A program made the position numbers and the translations under genes. Below the pieces are notes generated by a model. It saw only the letters and a program-made list of their open reading frames with translations. It was not told the origin of the DNA and ran no database searches. Shown here piece by piece: positions 25,801 to 39,300 of a stretch of 64,000 nt of DNA (its first letter is position 1; each line of letters opens with the position of its first letter). Source of the stretch: Arenicola marina (lineage: Eukaryota > Annelida > Polychaeta > Arenicolidae); assembly GCA_964019135.1 (NCBI GenBank), contig OZ025248.1:69632119-69696118 (forward strand), in the 5' to 3' direction.

Positions 25801-27490
25801 CCCGCCTTCGTCCTGTGGACCTCCCCCGCCTTCGCCCCGTGGACCTCGCCCGCCTTCGTCCTGTGGACCTTTCCCTCATCCGTCCTTGGGACCTTTCCTT
25901 CATCCGTCCTTTGGAACTCCCCACCTTCGTCCTGTTGACCTCCGCCTTCGCCCTGTAAACCTCTCCCGCCTTCGCCCTGTGGACCTCCCCCGCCTTCGCC
26001 CTGCGGACCTCCCCCGCCTTCGTCCTGTGCACCTCCTCCCGCCTTCGCCCTGTAAACCTCCCCCGCCTTTGTTCGGTGGACCTCTCCCGCCTTCGTCCTG
26101 TGGACCTCCCCCGCCTTCGTCCTGTTGACCTCCCCCGCGTTCGCCCTGCGGACCTCCTCCGCCTTCGTCCTGTGGACCTCCCCCGCCTTCGACCTGTGGA
26201 CCTCCCCCGCCTTCGCCCCGTGGACCTCGCCCGCCTTCGTCCTGTGGACCTTTCCCTCATCCGTCCTTTGGACCTCCCCACCTTTGTCCTGTTGACCTCT
26301 GCCTTCGCCCTGTAAACCTCCCCCGCCTTTGTTCTGTGGACCTCTCCCGCCTTCGTCCTGTGGACCTCCCCCGCCTTCGTCCTGTGGACCTCCCCCGCCT
26401 TCGTCCTGTGGACCTCCCCCGCCTTCGACCTGTGGACCTCCCCCACCTTCGCCCCGTGGACCTCGCCCGCCTTTGTCCTGTGGACCTTTCCCTCATCCGT
26501 CCTTTGGAACTCCCCACCTTCGTCCTGTGGACCTTTCCTTCATCCGTCCTTTGGACCTTTCCCTCATCCGTCCTTTGGAAATCCCCACCTTCGCCCTGTA
26601 AACCTCCCCCGCCTTTGTTCTGTGGACCTCTCCCGCCTTCGTCCTGTGGACCTCCTCCGCCTTCGTCCTGTGGACCTCTTCTGCCTTCGACCTGTGGACC
26701 TCCCCCGCCTTCGCCCAGTGGACCTCCTCCCGCCTTCGTCCTGTGGACCTCCCCCGCCTTTGCCCAGTGGACCTCCCCCCGCCTTCGTCCTGTGGACCTC
26801 TCCCGCCTTCGTCCTGGTGACCTCCCCCGCCTTCGCCCTGTGGACCTCCTCCCGCCTTCGCCCAGTGGACCTCCTCCCGCCTTCGTCCTGTGGACCTCCT
26901 CCGCCTTCGTCCTGTGGACTTCCTCTGCCTTCGACCTATGGACCTCCCCCGCCTTTGTCCTGTGGACCTTTCCCTCATCCGTCCTTTGGACCTTTCCCCC
27001 ATCCGTCCTTTGGACCTCCCCACCTTCGTCCTGTTGACCTCCGCCTTCGCCCTGTAAACCTCCCCCGCCTTTGTTCTGTGGACCTCTCCCGCCTTCGTCC
27101 TGGTGACCTCCCCCGCCCTCGCCCTGTGGACCTCCTTCCGCCTTCGCCCAGTGGACCTCCTCCCGCCTTCGTCCTGTGGACCTCCTCCGCCTTCGTCCTG
27201 TGGACCTCCTCTGCCTTCGACCTGTGGACCTCCCCCGCCTTCGCCCCGTGGACCTCCCCCGCCTTCGTCCTGTGTACCTTTCCCTCATCCGTCCTTTGGA
27301 CCTCCCCACCTTCGTCCTGTTGACCTCCGCCTTCGTCCTGTGGACCTCCCTCGTCTTCGCCCTGTGGACCTCCCCCGCCTTCGTCCTGTGGACCTCCCCG
27401 CCTTCGTCATGTGGACCTCCCCCGCCTTCGTCCTGTGGACCTCCCCCGCCTTCGCCCTGCGGACCTCCCCCGTCTCTTTCGTTCTGTGGG
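22804..27490 (+). repeat. Minisatellite, 24-bp C-rich unit, about 190 copies, with higher-order repeats
   Basis: The basic unit is cttcgtcctgtggacctccc plus ccgc (24 bp). Interspersed variants read ctttccctcatccgtccttt and gacctccgccttcgccctgtaaacc. The latter mark larger blocks: the sequence following cttggaacctttccctcatc at 24331 recurs almost unchanged at 24908, about 577 bp apart (24 units). Strands are strongly asymmetric: the minus strand has a G5 run every 24 bp. It lies between USP and the cyclase gene, not in a known intron. Long frames on both strands follow from the unit length and are not supported as genes. Confidence 0.95.
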
Positions 27491-27627
27491 ATTGTCCGAT
27501 CTGTTCCAAATCATTGCTGTCTGGTACCGGGAAGGTAATGGGGAGACTTGTATTACAGACTTGTATTTACCACCGTTGCTCAGAATATAGTCTCACCGCT
27601 TTGATAATATCATGGCCATGCGGGTCA

Positions 27628-27810
27628 TTTAATTAGGTATGGCTACGGCGTAGAGAGCCTCACGCAAACTGCTACCGCCTGTGACAGCTTGACCGACGTC
27701 TTGGGCTGTCATTATGTGGTCATTAGGCACTGGCCGCCTCGTTTAATTAGCGAGACCGTTGATAGCGCCACAGCTGCTTGGCGCGTGTCGTCCTGGTAAC
27801 AGTTTAATTA
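27628..27810. promoter_or_regulatory. Three TTTAATTA homeodomain-type motifs upstream of the cyclase gene
   Basis: TTTAATTAG at 27628-27636 and 27742-27750 and TTTAATTA at 27803-27810 fall in the 437 bp upstream of the cyclase start codon, in sequence that is otherwise not AT-rich. TAATTA is the core recognised by many homeodomain proteins. Function is inferred only from clustering. Confidence 0.3.
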
Positions 27811-27971
27811 CCCCCAAGCCGCTCGTTGCCTGGTGACTGATTTCAAGCTGTTTGAACAGTGCCGAGCCGCTGCGAGACGGGCTCTGACCTTAAGCGACTA
27901 TACCTCTAGAAGCTCCTCCTGCGAGCCAAACCGCGCATACGAGAGAGGTTTCTATTTAATAACTGCGCATA

Positions 27972-27979
27972 TTTATAAG
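27972..27979 (+). promoter_or_regulatory. TATA-like box for the cyclase gene
   Basis: The stretch tttataag lies 86 bp before the ATG at 28065, a plausible distance for a short 5' UTR. There is no independent evidence for a transcription start. Confidence 0.3.
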
Positions 27980-28064
27980 CGTATAGTCCTACCACTCTTA
28001 ACCAGAACATTTTTACCAGTTTGTTAACTTCTATCATCGTGTTGCCACAAATATAAATTTAGCG

Positions 28065-31000
28065 ATGATTTGGAGGATGGCAGAGCGATTCAGGAGCCTA
28101 ATTACCTTTCTGGCGCTGGCCTCTGTTTTGCGGATTACCAACGGCGACGATGCTGCGACTACATTAAAGGCGTTCTCTAGCGTTTCTTCCGATGTCGATG
28201 AATCGAACTACGCCAACCCACCGACGGAGAGCACCCTGAACGCTCTTCAGTCCTCGGCACTACCAAACACGCCCTCTCACCGCTGCCCTGGGCCATACAA
28301 CCCGGCGTACCCATGGCAACAGGACCTCGAGGACTGCTCGTGTTACTACGTGTGTGACGTCAGTGGCGGCGCCGTGAGGATGTGCTGCCCTGGGGGTCTA
28401 TGGTGGGACGTGGCCTCCAGAACCTGTCTCTACGTCAGTCACTTCAGCGAGGTGAGCAAGGAGAAGTGCCGCTCCCTTGCCAAAGGTAAGAACTGTTTTA
28501 ACTGATAAATCAGTAAAATTTATGCTTCACCGACTGTTTATCTCGTTCATTAGCTGTTGATCAGTTAAATGCCCTGACAACAATTACTGCAAATTCATCA
28601 ATAAGTGAGACAATCATTGTTGTCTGCGCGTCGCTTACGAAATATACAAAATAGATATATATAAGTGGAAATCATTTCACTGCGAAGTATATAGTCATCC
28701 ATAAAGTCACTTTGAAGTCATAGTAAGGTTACTCAATTTCACCTTACCGCTGGACTAAGTATATGTATATTTTCCCTCCCCGTTTCTGCCCCCGATGTAT
28801 GTGTCTGTTCGCTTCATGGCAGGAGTTGGAACAACACCTCAGCTGAAAGAGATTTTCGTGGGTCGCTGCTGGGAGTACCAGCGCTATATATCGCCAGGAT
28901 CATTTCCAGATGGGTAAAATATATAGGACCGTGTGCGAATGCTGATTCCCCGGTTTAATTTCTCTATATAGACATGCATGAAATCAAAAATCAAAACAGC
29001 TGAAGTTATCATATTTTTCTATGGTACTTAAGCTTCTTTATATGTTTTAACAAATATAATTATTGTTGCAGATACATAGACTGTGAACAGTTGTTCGACT
29101 CGTTTGCTGAGGTGTTCATAAACCAACCAGCTTGTGATTATGTTAAGGCAGATGACTACAGCGAACTTGTACTACAAGCTACGACACATCTACCAGCCAA
29201 CAAAGTAATGTCGATATTTAATGTGTATTAAGGTTAAAGTTTTCGTCTTGATTCAATAAAATCCGACATTATCCATACTCGGCTGCAAAATTGTTTTACG
29301 GAAATCTGTATTGACCTTTCAGAGAGCCACGTGCATTAACCACTTCCTCGTTTTGTTAATCATGTCTATGTTAGCGCGAACTATTGTTGAATAAAGGTCA
29401 TATAACTCATGCTTAGCTATACGACAATCCTAGGAAGGCAGAGCCTACTTCAATTCTTTGCGATGCTGATAAATGTCACTTCATACTTGCCGTTGGAAAG
29501 GCTGAACGCTTTCCTAAAGGGTCATACATCGCTTTCAACGTATACCATCATGGGACAGGCCTGAAAATTGCGGCTATTAAGGATACCTTGCGATCGAGTG
29601 ATATATTGTTATATGTCTATAGTGGTTAGACCGTATTGTTTATTGTGTCTTTATTACCTTTTTTACATTCTTCCAAAGCAAATATTCTGGTCAGGCGTTT
29701 ATTCCCTCGCCCAAGAATACAGCAGTCACGGAAAGAGAGGGTTCACCCTTGAGAGCACGCTGATTGGTTACACTCTGAATGACGTCACATGGTGTGGCCA
29801 ATCAGAGGCTCCCGGTATTAATTTTGATGGTTGTCCAGCGTTTGCCTCTTGCAATGACCATGTTATGGCTTCATTCTGGGCCAAGGCGTTGGAGTCGGTA
29901 AGTCACAGGCAAAGCATACGCGGGGAAATTACGACCTTATTGTAGATAAAGACTACATTATCACCTTTAATAAAACTGCTTTATTCGCACTCACACAGCG
30001 CACAAAACGTGCGAATCCAGAGGGGTCATCGAGCGGATATACTTGTAAAATGGCATGTCTGGGCCATCTTTGGCCATTTTAACTCATAAATAGATAAATC
30101 ATGCCCCCTCTCCTCTCTGACACCTCCGCTTCACAAGACTTGGGGTCGTGGCCCCTGGGCGTTTCATAAATTCTGTGTCCACTCCTACTATACTCTTCTT
30201 AATTACATTAATAATAATTGTGTAATGTGGTAAGGTTAAGATGTATGGTTGACAAGTCTTTACTATCTCTACTCGTGTTTACAGTTTGCTCTGCAAGCAG
30301 AAGGGGTTGTAACTGTGATTCTGAACGGGTCTAGGACAGACGGCCCGGTTTTCAAGAACAATAGGTAAGCGTGATATAACGATATACATATATATAACCA
30401 CCGCTTATACTGTGAGCCAGAAATTTTAATTCATGCAATATTTGCGTGGTGCTGAAAATTACGTTATATGCGACATCTCAGCTAAAAGTGCGACAATGTC
30501 GCCGGATCGCGCTCTGGCTTCAATACTGGCTACATAGATATATATAGATAGCGTTTAATTAAGCTGAAACATCTCCGGCATTATTAACCACTGCGACACG
30601 GGAATCGTTACAATTACGACGGTATACGTTATGGTGGGACAAACTAATACTGATAAAATAAATGCCATTTGGCGATCGGTAATTGCACATATAAGCATTT
30701 CTATAATTGATCAGATAACAATCTCCACTCATGTTGTCATGTTCGTCGTCGCCTTGCAGTTTCCTTGCAGAACACGAGCTGCCCAATCTCAGACCTGATC
30801 ACGTGACGACTGTCCGGGTCTGGGTAGTGCATGGTCTGGGTCACTTTGACGGGTGAGTATAGCAACGCCCCACAACCAACTAGACCGGTACCCACATTTT
30901 ACTGCACGCCGGTAACATAATATTTGACTTGGAGGTGCCGTTCAGTCCATAAACGTGAACCCTTCCTTTCCAAAACTGGGTCTGTCTAAATCAAATTAAA

Positions 31001-32049
31001 TCCTGAGAGGTCAGTAACGTTTAGGACCCTGAAATAAGATACCATTTTCTGCAAGAAATGTCTTATGGGAAAGTACCTTGGGTTTCTTGAAGTAGTATTC
31101 TGGGCTAAACGAAATAGAACGAAAAAAGCTACCATGGGGTGCAGCAGATATGTATTTATGATGCTTGAGGGACGACGAAGTGACGAACTTCAAATATACA
31201 TTAGACGCAACATTAATATGCTGGTCTTAGATATTGACTTCCAGCTTTATGTATACTTCTATGCAAACAATAAATGATCAAGATTGCCCACTGGAAATCT
31301 GTTGACACACGTGGTTAATTAAAACAATAGACATTTGCTTTTTGTAAAAATAAACTTCATAAGCGACATTAAAAATAAGTCATATAGCTTCCTCTATAGA
31401 TGGAGGTTCGCGCCGACCATAAAATGAACAACAGTCATGGGTTCGCCCTGACATCTGCCATCCAATCCCATGTGAATATCCCTGGAACTTCCCTGGCCCG
31501 CATAAAGGCATAAACGACCAAAATTTAGAATTTCTACTGGACGTTTTCTTTCGCTGACATGTGGTATACATGGATTATTTATTTTCAGGAACGCATGTGT
31601 ATCAGACGCCAGTCTTGCTGATATGAAGACCATTGTGGAGCAGAGTGGCATCCACTTCCAATGCGAAGACGACCCGATGTAAGCTCATAGCAGTAAAGAA
31701 TCCTAGTTTCTGCCTCAGGCATAGGTCTCAATTCGGTCTATTTGTTATAATCATTGTTATAAGGCGCAAATCAATGGACTTAGATATGTTTAAAGGTTTA
31801 ATATAGAGGTTTTATGCCGATCGCGAATATAATCAAACTTTCAGTTGTGGTAGCACAGTAGTATATTTGGACTAATAAACCGCTGTTTTTTTCTAGAATC
31901 AACTATAAAATAGATGATAGTTTTGGTATGGCCACTTATAACGTTCATGAAAACATATATTCCATTGCAGACCTCTGCTTCATCTGTTGTGTCTGGATAC
32001 CCCCTACCATCCCCAGTGTGGCCTCAAGTACCCCAAGTACGCGGAGTAA
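28065..32049 (+). CDS. Secreted ADP-ribosyl cyclase (CD38/BST1 family) with N-terminal chitin-binding domain
   Basis: Exons: 28065-28485, 28823-28913, 29072-29204, 29679-29897, 30285-30364, 30760-30852, 31589-31678, 31971-32049 (stop TAA). All have GT-AG borders and matching phases, giving 401 aa. Residues about 5-27 form a signal peptide (FRSLITFLALASVLRI), or less likely a type II anchor. Residues 74-135 match the peritrophin-A/CBM14 cysteine pattern (C74, C91, C97, C107/108, C121, C135; CYYVC and CCPGGLWWD). Residues about 150-395 are an ADP-ribosyl cyclase domain: GRCWEYQ, IDCEQLFDSF, IFWSG (W219), FTLESTLIGY (E240), VTWCG, SFWAKA (W282), VILNGSR, AEHELPNLRPDHV (E321). By family knowledge W219, E240, W282 and E321 correspond to CD38 W125, E146, W189 and catalytic E226, so enzyme activity (NAD to cyclic ADP-ribose or ADP-ribose) is expected. 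CD38 D155 aligns with N249, with an Asp next to it. No C-terminal membrane segment or GPI tail is visible, so a secreted product is inferred. Confidence 0.92.
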
Positions 32050-32476
32050 TACACAATATCATTCCACGTAGTTAACCAAACACTAATTGTAAGTTTGGTT
32101 TATAAAAACGACGAAAAATGAGCAGCATCAAATAAACTTGGAACACGAGAAGCGACTGATATGTCGTGTAGATAGAGTTATAGGATATATGCCGTCATGT
32201 CATTGACTTCAGCGAGACTAGGTCAATCGGTTATAGTTTATAGATTGTACACCCCGACTGCTATATAACATATTAACATGCCAAGCAGTTACTACTCCAT
32301 ATTCAATTTAAAGAACTACGACGTCTGTACGAATTACTTGCAGGATAAAGGAATATTTCGCAGCCGACTTAATCAATTATCAGATTTCTATTTGTGCTAC
32401 CGCGACTTAGAACTGAGCTGACGCTGTACAATATTCTAGATAATCATAATATTAACTTTATTGTATCGTATGTATC

Positions 32477-32482
32477 AATAAA
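32477..32482 (+). terminator. Candidate polyadenylation signal of the cyclase gene
   Basis: An AATAAA lies 428 bp after the stop codon in AT-rich DNA, before the convergent PSMD13 gene. It was identified by motif only. Confidence 0.45.
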
Positions 32483-33371
32483 AGAATATATAATAATATC
32501 AGTCACTTGTTTGTGTGACTTGGGTGTTTTCCACTAGTTTACAACAGCGGAGCTTGGGTCTTCTGCACCTAATACCCAAACCATTCGATTACGGTATCAT
32601 ACCAAGAAGCTTTTCTTTAATCTCATCAATTAACTTCTTTTCTGACCAGTTTCCTGAATACGTCCATCACGCTAAGAGAGTTGAATGAAATCAGATGGGA
32701 TAGCTGCGGCTGCTCCAGAGAGGGCGGAGTTTCCTATCCGCTGGATTGCAGATGTCCTTAATGCAAAATGTACGCCATCTTAAGTGCAGGACCGCTTTAT
32801 TTTACTACTTATCCAAAGCGACCCCCTCACCCTCCTCAAAATCCGCGCCCGACTGGTACTGTAGCATTACAAGCAATGAACTAGGCGCTTCAATCAACAA
32901 AACACACAAAGTGTAGGTACTTGTATAATTCTATATTAACATCCATTCAATAGCACGTGTACAAAGTGTATTCAGTTGAAAAACAGGATCCATCCACACC
33001 CATCACGTGACCTTCGCGCCCGCTGTGTACCAAGGCCGATGTAACAGCTCCACCTAGCGACAGCCATACCGTCCCCGCGGGAGACACGGTGCAGCAATCT
33101 TTCCACCTTGAAACCTACCCTTGTCGCGTCATATTAACTTATTAAACAGTCGGTTTGCCTCCCAAAATAGAGATACACAGCTTAGTAAGTGTAGCCAGTA
33201 GCCAGGTGGTAGACGGCGACAATCGCTGTACCACGTGACATTGACAGCGCGTCCATCGGTCCTGGGGGCACGCGGCATGGCGAGAAGGAAACGCCAAGGC
33301 GACTTAATGTTCACAGAGACCCGGTTGCTGCTGATGCTGCTGCTGCAGCGGGTGGGGTAGGGAGGAGCAGG
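32483..33371. other. Spacer between two convergent genes; no gene seen
   Basis: The cyclase gene (+) and PSMD13 (-) end tail to tail here. The segment probably contains the PSMD13 3' UTR; a TTTATT at 32796-32801 would be its AATAAA on the minus strand. No coding exon or recognisable repeat is seen. Confidence 0.45.
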
Positions 33372-36300
33372 CTATGTGAGGATGTCCTGAGCTCGGACCT
33401 GGACCAGAGACTCCATGTCCTTAACCTCTGTGCACCATCCCTCCAGCTTCTGCTGCATAACGCCGATCTGCGGGGACAAAAGATTATATACGATAATAGT
33501 ACATGTACCGATATACACGTAACGCTTAACCCGCCCTTCATACATAGCATTACACACTAATTCAGTTCAGATAACGTTTTCAAGAGGGTATTTCTTGCAC
33601 AAGCAAAAAATGCTAAAATGTGTATATGTACCAATCACAGAATTAAGCCTTATTATATATATATCATTATGTGTTATTGCGGTAAAATGCCATGTAAGAC
33701 AACAGAACACAAGATTGTGGTAACGGATGCTTGGATTGAGCAGTTGAAGAGAGACGGTTACACTTTTAAACACGGACTGACTTTTAAGCCAGTTACCGCT
33801 GTCTACTCGTCATATAATATTGTATACTACATATAAAACCATCACGGTAAAAGATGAGAAATGGTCCACGCGGTTGGGAGTACATCAGGCTGTACACCGC
33901 GGTGGCATGAAACACCGTGTTGGTCTAGCTTTATGTACATGACGGCTAAACATGAAAGGTTATATCACAATACTTGCAAGGCCAGAGTCAAAAGATCCAG
34001 ACACGAACTATTATTTTCGAACAAACTTCTGACCCCACGTGAAGTGAAGCACGTGTCTCACCTGTTCCCTGTCCAGTACTCGTGGCTGGACCCATGTCAT
34101 GTGCACCTTCTTCTCCACCTGGTCAATGGAACCCTTCACCAGGCCGAGAGACAGGGCCTTCATCACCAGTAGCTCCACCTAGCGAACAGGCGAGACACTG
34201 ATGCAATAAGTCCCCGAACGAATAGCAACGCGGCGCCGACCACGAAGCGCTCATTATCATTACTGCCTTTCAGTCCTTGCAATAAACACATAAATATTAA
34301 CGTGCTTCAGGCGCATAAATAGTGCTTATATCAAACAATCAATACGACTAATTAAATAAGATACATTTTTTTGTTTACGATTGATTGCATATTCAGGACG
34401 CTTTAACCACTGTTGGTCATATAGCGTCCGTGGGAGAAGGAAGAGAGAGTGGAGCCATGTCCCCGGGGGTAACCCCCTACTCTTTGCGAACGACATGGGA
34501 TCCTTATTCTGCGACCACACAAACATGGCCACAGCGGGGCTCGAACCAACGATCCACGTGCCGTTGGGCTCTCATGTGGCCAGAATGCTCAACGCGAGTG
34601 CTCTAACCCACTGAGATATCGGGACGGCCCCGTTGTTGTTCATGAAGCTGAGAACCAACGATGACGGGGTCACAATGAGGCGGCAATACTGAACTGGATT
34701 CTATGAACTTTGCAGGTATCGGCAACGGACTGTTAATATTCCGGGAGAACCTCATTGTTCACCACGTATCACGTGTAGTTAGGCACCCTCACGTCCGTAC
34801 ATACCTCATTGACCGGCAGGTGCGCCTCCTTCGAGATTTCGTCAAAGCTTAGTTGTCGCTTGGTTGCTGGTCTCTTGAAGGTCATCTGCAAGGCCACATG
34901 TTGTGTTGAACTTGAACTTACAGCGATAGCTTGTTTTATTTTTTATTTAAATATCATCCCTGAAAGGGATGCCAGTGAGCAGGGTTACCTCTAACAAATG
35001 CATATATACACACCGACCTGACGTTAAGGCAGTGACGGACATTTGACGAATATGATAATTGCAACAAGTCCTTACCTCCATGAGACAAAGAAGAGAAATT
35101 TTCTGCCGCATCAACAGTTCATGCTGTTTTAAGTCCGGCTACAAGTAAAAGGGTTAAAGAAAGGCTTGAAGATGAGAACAGCAACAACCCCTAAAATGTA
35201 CAAACTTCATTCATTACGTCATTTATTAAATGAATGGGTAGATCGGGGTTAATTAAAGCCATTGCTTACATACAAAATACAATAGGCTGCAATGCATGGT
35301 GAAAGTGAGGATTTAGATCGCTTCACTATACTGTGACAGTTTACAGCCATCATAACGTCATGGTGCGGCGGGCCTGGACTCTATATCTTCACTATACTGT
35401 GACAGTTTACAGCCACCATAACGTCATGGTGCGGCGGGCCTGGACTCGATATCTTCACTATACTGTGGCAGTTTACAGCCACCATAACGTCATGGTGCGG
35501 CAGGCCTGGACTCTATATCTTCACTATACTGTGACAGTTTACAGCCACCATAACGTCATGGTGCGGCAGGCCTGGACTCTATATCTTCACTATACTGTGA
35601 CAGTTTACAGCCATCATAACGTCATGGTGCGGCAGGCCTGGACTCTATATCTTCACTATACTGTGACAGTTTACAGCCACCATAACGTCATGGTGCGGCA
35701 GGCCTGGACTCTATATCTTCACTATACTGTGACAGTTTACAGCCACCATAACGTCATGGTGCGGCGGGCCTGGACTCTATATCTTCACTATACTGTGACA
35801 GTTTACAGCCACCATAACGTCATGGTGCGGCAGGCCTGGACTCTATATCTTCACTATACTGTGACAGTTTACAGCCACCATAACGTCATGGTGCGGCGGG
35901 CCTGGACTCTATATCTTCACTATACTGTGACAGTTTACAGCCACCATAACGTCATGGTGCGGCGGGCCTGGACTCTATATCTTCACTATACTGTGACAGT
36001 TTACAGCCACCATAACGTCATGGTGCGGCAGGCCTGGACTCTATATCTTCACTATACTGTGACAGTTTACAGCCACCATAACGTCATGGTGCGGCGGGCC
36101 TGGACTCTATATCTTCACTATACTGTGACAGTTTACAGCCACCATAACGTCATGGTGCGGCAGGCCTGGACTCTATATCTTCACTATACTGTGACAGTTT
36201 ACAGCCACCATAACGTCATGGTGCGGCGGGCCTGGACTCTATATCTTCACTATACTGTGACAGTTTACAGCCACCATAACGTCATGGTGCGGCAGGCCTG

Positions 36301-39300
36301 GACTCTATATCTTCACTATACTGTGACAGTTTACAGCCACCATAACGTCATGGTGCGGCGGGCCTGGACTCTATATCTTCACTATACTGTGACAGTTTAC
36401 AGCCACCATAACGTCATGGTGCGGCGGGCCTGGACTCTATATCTTCACTATACTGTGACAGTTTACAGCCACCATAACGTCATGGTGCGGCGGGCCTGGA
36501 CTCTATATCTTCACTATACTGTGACAGTTTACAGCCACCATAACGTCATGGTGCGGCAGGCCTGGACTCTATATCTTCACTATACTGTGACAGTTTACAG
36601 CCACCATAACGTCATGGTGCGGCAGGCCTGGACTCTATATCTTCACTATACTGTGACAGTTTACAGCCACCATAACGTCATGGTGCGGCAGGCCTGGACT
36701 CTATATCTTCACTATACTGTGACAGTTTACAGCCACCATAACGTCATGGTGCGGCAGGCCTGGACTCTATATCTTCACTATACTGTGACAGTTTACAGCC
36801 ACCATAACGTCATGGTGCGGCGGGCCTGGACTCTATATCTTCACTATACTGTGACAGTTTACAGCCACCATAACGTCATGGTGCGGCAGGCCTGGACTCT
36901 ATATCTTCACTATACTGTGACAGTTTACAGCCACCATAACGTCATGGTGCGGCAGGCCTGGACTCTATATCTTCACTATACTGTGACAGTTTACAGCCAC
37001 CATAACGTCATGGTGCGGCAGGCCTGGACTCTATATCTTCACTATACTGTGACAGTTTACAGCCACCATAACGTCATGGTGCGGCAGGCCTGGACTCTAT
37101 ATCTTCACTATACTGTGACAGTTTACAGCCACCATAACGTCATGGTGCGGCAGGCCTGGACTCTATATCTTCACTATACTGTGACAGTTTACAGCCACCA
37201 TAACGTCATGGTGCGGCAGGCCTGGACTCTATATCTTCACTATACTGTGGCAGTTTACAGCCACCATAACGTCATGGTGCGGCAGGCCTGGACTCTATAT
37301 CTTCACTATACTGTGGCAGTTTACAGCCACCATAACGTCATGGTGCGGCAGGCCTGGACTCTATATCTTCACTATACTGTGACAGTTTACAGCCACCATA
37401 ACGTCATGGTGCGGCAGGCCTGGACTCTATATCTTCACTATACTGTGGCAGTTTACAGCCACCATAACGTCATGGTGCGGCAGGCCTGGACTCTATATCT
37501 TCACTATACTGTGGCAGTTTACAGCCACCATAACGTCATGGTGCGGCAGGCCTGGACTCGATATCTTCACTATACTGTGACAGTTTACAGCCACCATAAC
37601 GTCATGGTGCGGCGGGCCTGGACTCTATATCTTCACTATACTGTGACAGTTTACAGCCACCATAACGTCATGGTGCGGCAGGCCTGGACTCTATATCTTC
37701 ACTATACTGTGACAGTTTACAGCCACCATAACGTCATGGTGCGGCGGGCCTGGACTCTATATCTTCACTATACTGTGACAGTTTACAGCCACCATAACGT
37801 CATGGTGCGGCGGGCCTGGACTCGATATCTTCACTATACTGTGGCAGTTTACAGCCACCATAACGTCATGGTGCGGCGGGCCTGGACTCGATATCTTCAC
37901 TATACTGTGGCAGTTTACAGCCACCATAACGTCATGGTGCGGCAGGCCTGGACTCGATATCTTCACTATACTGTGGCAGTTTACAGCCACCATAACGTCA
38001 TGGTGCGGCGGGCCTGGACTCTATATCTTCACTATACTGTGGCAGTTTACAGCCACCATAACGTCATGGTGCGGCAGGCCTGGACTCGATAGCTTCACTA
38101 TACTGTGACAGTTTACAGCCACCATAACGTCATGGTGCGGCAGGCCTGGACTCTATATCTTCACTATACTGTGACAGTTTACAGCCACCATAACGTCATG
38201 GTGCGGCAGGCCTGGACTCGATATCTTCACTATACTGTGACAGTTTACAGCCACCATAACGTCATGGTGCGGCGGGCCTGGACTCTATATCTTCACTATA
38301 CTGTGACAGTTTACAGCCACCATAACGTCATGGTGCGGCGGGCCTGGACTCGATATCTTCACTATACTGTGGCAGTTTACAGCCACCATAACGTCATGGT
38401 GCGGCGGGCCTGGACTCTATATCTTCACTATACTGTGACAGTTTACAGCCACCATAACGTCATGGTGCGGCGGGCCTGGACTCGATATCTTCACTATACT
38501 GTGGCAGTTTACAGCCACCATAACGTCATGGTGCGGCGGGCCTGGACTCTATATCTTCACTATACTGTGACAGTTTACAGCCACCATAACGTCATGGTGC
38601 GGCGGGCCTGGACTCGATATCTTCACTATACTGTGGCAGTTTACAGCCACCATAACGTCATGGTGCGGCGGGCCTGGACTCTATATCTTCACTATACTGT
38701 GACAGTTTACAGCCACCATAACGTCATGGTGCGGCGGGCCTGGACTCGATATCTTCACTATACTGTGGCAGTTTACAGCCACCATAACGTCATGGTGCGG
38801 CGGGCCTGGACTCTATATCTTCACTATACTGTGGCAGTTTACAGCCACCATAACTTCATGGTGCGGCGGGCCTGGACTCGATATCTTCACTATACTGTGG
38901 CAGTTTACAGCCACCATAACGTCATGGTGCGGCGGGCCTGGACTCTATATCTTCACTATACTGTGACAGTTTACAGCCACCATAACGTCATGGTGCGGCA
39001 GGCCTGGACTCTATATCTTCACTATACTGTGGCAGTTTACAGCCACCATAACATCATGGTGCGGCAGGCCTGGACTCGATATCTTCACTATACTGTGGCA
39101 GTTTACAGCCACCATAACGTCATGGTGCGGCGGGCCTGGACTCTATATCTTCACTATACTGTGGCAGTTTACAGCCACCATAACGTCATGGTGCGGCAGG
39201 CCTGGACTCTATATCTTCACTATACTGTGGCAGTTTACAGCCACCATAACGTCATGGTGCGGCAGGCCTGGACTCTATATCTTCACTATACTGTGGCAGT

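Noticed and set aside
22812-27636. Pro/Arg/Leu-rich frames (+) and Gly/Arg-rich frames (-) in the 24-bp array, resembling low-complexity structural proteins
   Set aside because: They follow from an 8-codon unit, change frame at variant units, and have no flanking exon or signal peptide.
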